Source: Diplosphaera chodatii (taxonomy: Eukaryota; Chlorophyta; Trebouxiophyceae; Prasiolales; Stichococcaceae). From it: 64,000 bases of DNA. The DNA lies in NCBI GenBank assembly GCA_032358165.1, contig JAALGY010000023.1:1116001-1180000 (forward strand). The letters run 5' to 3'. This document shows, piece by piece, positions 62,788-64,000 of the stretch; the first letter of the stretch is position 1, and every line of letters starts with the position of its first letter. Both the position numbers and the translations under genes were made by a program. Under the pieces are notes generated by a model, which was not told the DNA's origin, did not search any database, and was given only the letters and a program-made list of their open reading frames with translations.

Positions 62788-63206
62788 GGCTGGAGTCTGT
62801 GCGAAGGCTGCGAGGAGCTGCGGGCTGAACAAGGAGCGCTGTGGACGCCGCGCGCAACCAGGTAGCAGGCGATAAGCCTGGATGCTGACACCTCCTCGGC
62901 TGTTGCGCTCACTACTCACCTTGTTTCACATGAGGATGTTGCCACCTCATCATGACGAATGCCAGGCGTCATCTCTCATCTGAGATACTTCTAGGGTTCA
63001 AGCAGGTGCGTGCGTGTCCCAGCGTGAAGCTAAGACGGGCTGACCATGCATCAAACGCAGTCAGTCTTACCTTGCCTCCGGGCTCACGACGCTTCCTTCA
63101 CGTCTTTCTAGTTCCTCGACTCGAGAACGTCACCTTGCCAAGTCCAGCCGGGTCACTCTGTGCACCCAACCCTTGGCCAGTTTTCGGTGACCAACACACA
63201 AGTGCA
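62788..63206. promoter_or_regulatory. Divergent region psaL / bZIP
   Basis: About 420 bases between the chosen starts; 165 bases if the bZIP ATG at 62952 is used. Probably holds both promoters. An in-frame ATG at 62952 would extend the bZIP protein by 85 residues. Confidence 0.4.
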
Positions 63207-63893
63207 ATGACGGTCGAGGTGCTGCCACCCTTTGCTTCGGACTTTGGGGACCTGTCCAAGTCCTTCGGGCTGCTAGATAGCATTGAGCCATTCAGCATGG
63301 ACGAGATGGCCATGCTGGAGGCGGGCAGCTTCGACTTTCCTCCGCTGACTGGCGCCGGGTCCAGCGCGGCCGCCGTGGTGCCGGACGTGGCCAGCTGCTG
63401 GCTGGACGTTGATGGCATGCAGCAGGGTGGCCTGGGCGCCGCGGCCTCCCCGGCCGCTGCCGGTTCCCCGGACTTTGTCAAGTTGGAAGACCTGAATGCT
63501 GCCCAGCTGCCCGGCGCCGCGCGCGCCTCTCCTGCCTCCAGCGGATCCCAGACGTCCTGCTACGCGCCCAGCTGCGACGGCGCTTCGAGTGATTTCACGG
63601 GCTCCGCATCACCGACAGCAGCCAAGAAGGACCCGCGCATTGGCAAGCGCAAGCCGGACGTGGACCTGGCCACCATCAGCGACCCAGCTGAACGGCGCAA
63701 GCAGCGCCGCCTGGCGAAGAACCGTGCCACTGCTGCCACCTCCCGCGAGCGCAAGCGGAAGCAGCTGACCGAGCTGCAGCACCGTGTCAACCAGCTGGAG
63801 GCTTCAAATGCCTCGCTGAACAAGGCGCTGGCGCAGCGCGACCATGAGCTTGCAATGCTGCGCAATGGCGCACACAACCGTGCTCCGCACTAA
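63207..63893 (+). CDS. bZIP transcription factor
   Basis: DNA-binding regulator. Near residue 160 the basic region reads ERRKQRRLAKNRATAATSRERKRKQ with the N-x7-R core. It is followed by a leucine zipper (LTELQHRVNQLEASNASLNKAL...). The N-terminus is acidic and Ser/Ala/Pro-rich, likely an activation region (SFGLLDSIEPFSMDEMAMLEAG). The basic core resembles XBP1/HAC1-like or other ATF-type bZIPs, but subfamily cannot be settled. Single exon of 228 codons from ATG 63207. The longer 313-codon frame from 62952 has a Cys/Arg/Leu-rich start that looks like untranslated leader. Intronless, as is the neighbouring psaL. Confidence 0.88.
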   Translation: MTVEVLPPFASDFGDLSKSFGLLDSIEPFSMDEMAMLEAGSFDFPPLTGAGSSAAAVVPDVASCWLDVDGMQQGGLGAAASPAAAGSPDFVKLEDLNAAQLPGAARASPASSGSQTSCYAPSCDGASSDFTGSASPTAAKKDPRIGKRKPDVDLATISDPAERRKQRRLAKNRATAATSRERKRKQLTELQHRVNQLEASNASLNKALAQRDHELAMLRNGAHNRAPH

Positions 63894-64000
63894 CACCGGC
63901 GGGAGGCTCAATGCATAGCATTGGACCTCCCAAGGCCTGATTCCCAAGTGCTGCCCAGCTGCGGCGGCGCTTGCTCACCTGATTCTACAATTCTTTCCGG

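Overview
This window looks like nuclear DNA of a green alga. The genes are rich in short GT-AG introns whose acceptors nearly always read TGCAG. Coding DNA is GC-rich. Products include plastid proteins of the green lineage: PsaL of photosystem I, plastid-type protoporphyrinogen oxidase, and a plant NUDX23-type Nudix hydrolase. The intron style and gene mix suggest a trebouxiophyte or chlorophyte alga, but this is inference and no species is claimed. I see no operons, ribosome-binding sites, CRISPR array, rRNA, convincing tRNA or transposon. Most exons were joined by eye from splice signals, reading frame and family similarity. Gene spans are therefore firmer than every internal exon boundary.

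Layout. 0.2-6 kb: protoporphyrinogen oxidase (+), a Mediator MED19-like gene (-) and a small two-helix RNase-kappa-like membrane protein (+). 6.4-20 kb: a block of nuclear RNA-processing genes, with FCF1/UTP24 (-) divergent from MRD1/RBM19 (+), then a small unknown gene (+), RRP15 (-) and SDE2 (+). 20.5-30.5 kb: an RmlD/MAT2B-like Rossmann protein (-) divergent from the spliceosomal helicase PRP5/DDX46 (+). 31.6-35.3 kb: an unknown gene (-) divergent from a TMEM33/Pom33-like membrane protein (+). 35.8-43.8 kb: a low-complexity zinc-finger-like protein (+) convergent with an R2R3-MYB factor (-). 45.6-50.9 kb: alpha-tubulin acetyltransferase (+), theta-class glutathione transferase (-) and a hypothetical gene (+). 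51.5-57.2 kb: a long gene coding for a C2 domain, a Gly/Met/Asn/Gln repeat tract and a very long coiled coil (+). 57.7-64 kb: intronless glutamate decarboxylase (+), the Nudix hydrolase (+), PsaL (-) and a bZIP factor (+).

How the genes relate. Five genes in 24 kb (FCF1, MRD1, RRP15, SDE2, PRP5) act in pre-rRNA or pre-mRNA processing, and two of the ribosome factors share one intergenic promoter region. The rest is ordinary housekeeping. The least explained items are the C2/repeat/coiled-coil gene, the zinc-finger-like gene, the small gene at 14.7-15.5 kb and the unknown gene at 31.6-32.8 kb. Points of sequence interest are two probable GC-AG introns, a Nudix box lacking its usual glycine, two copies of the DPLDAFM motif in PRP5, and intronless genes beside intron-dense ones.
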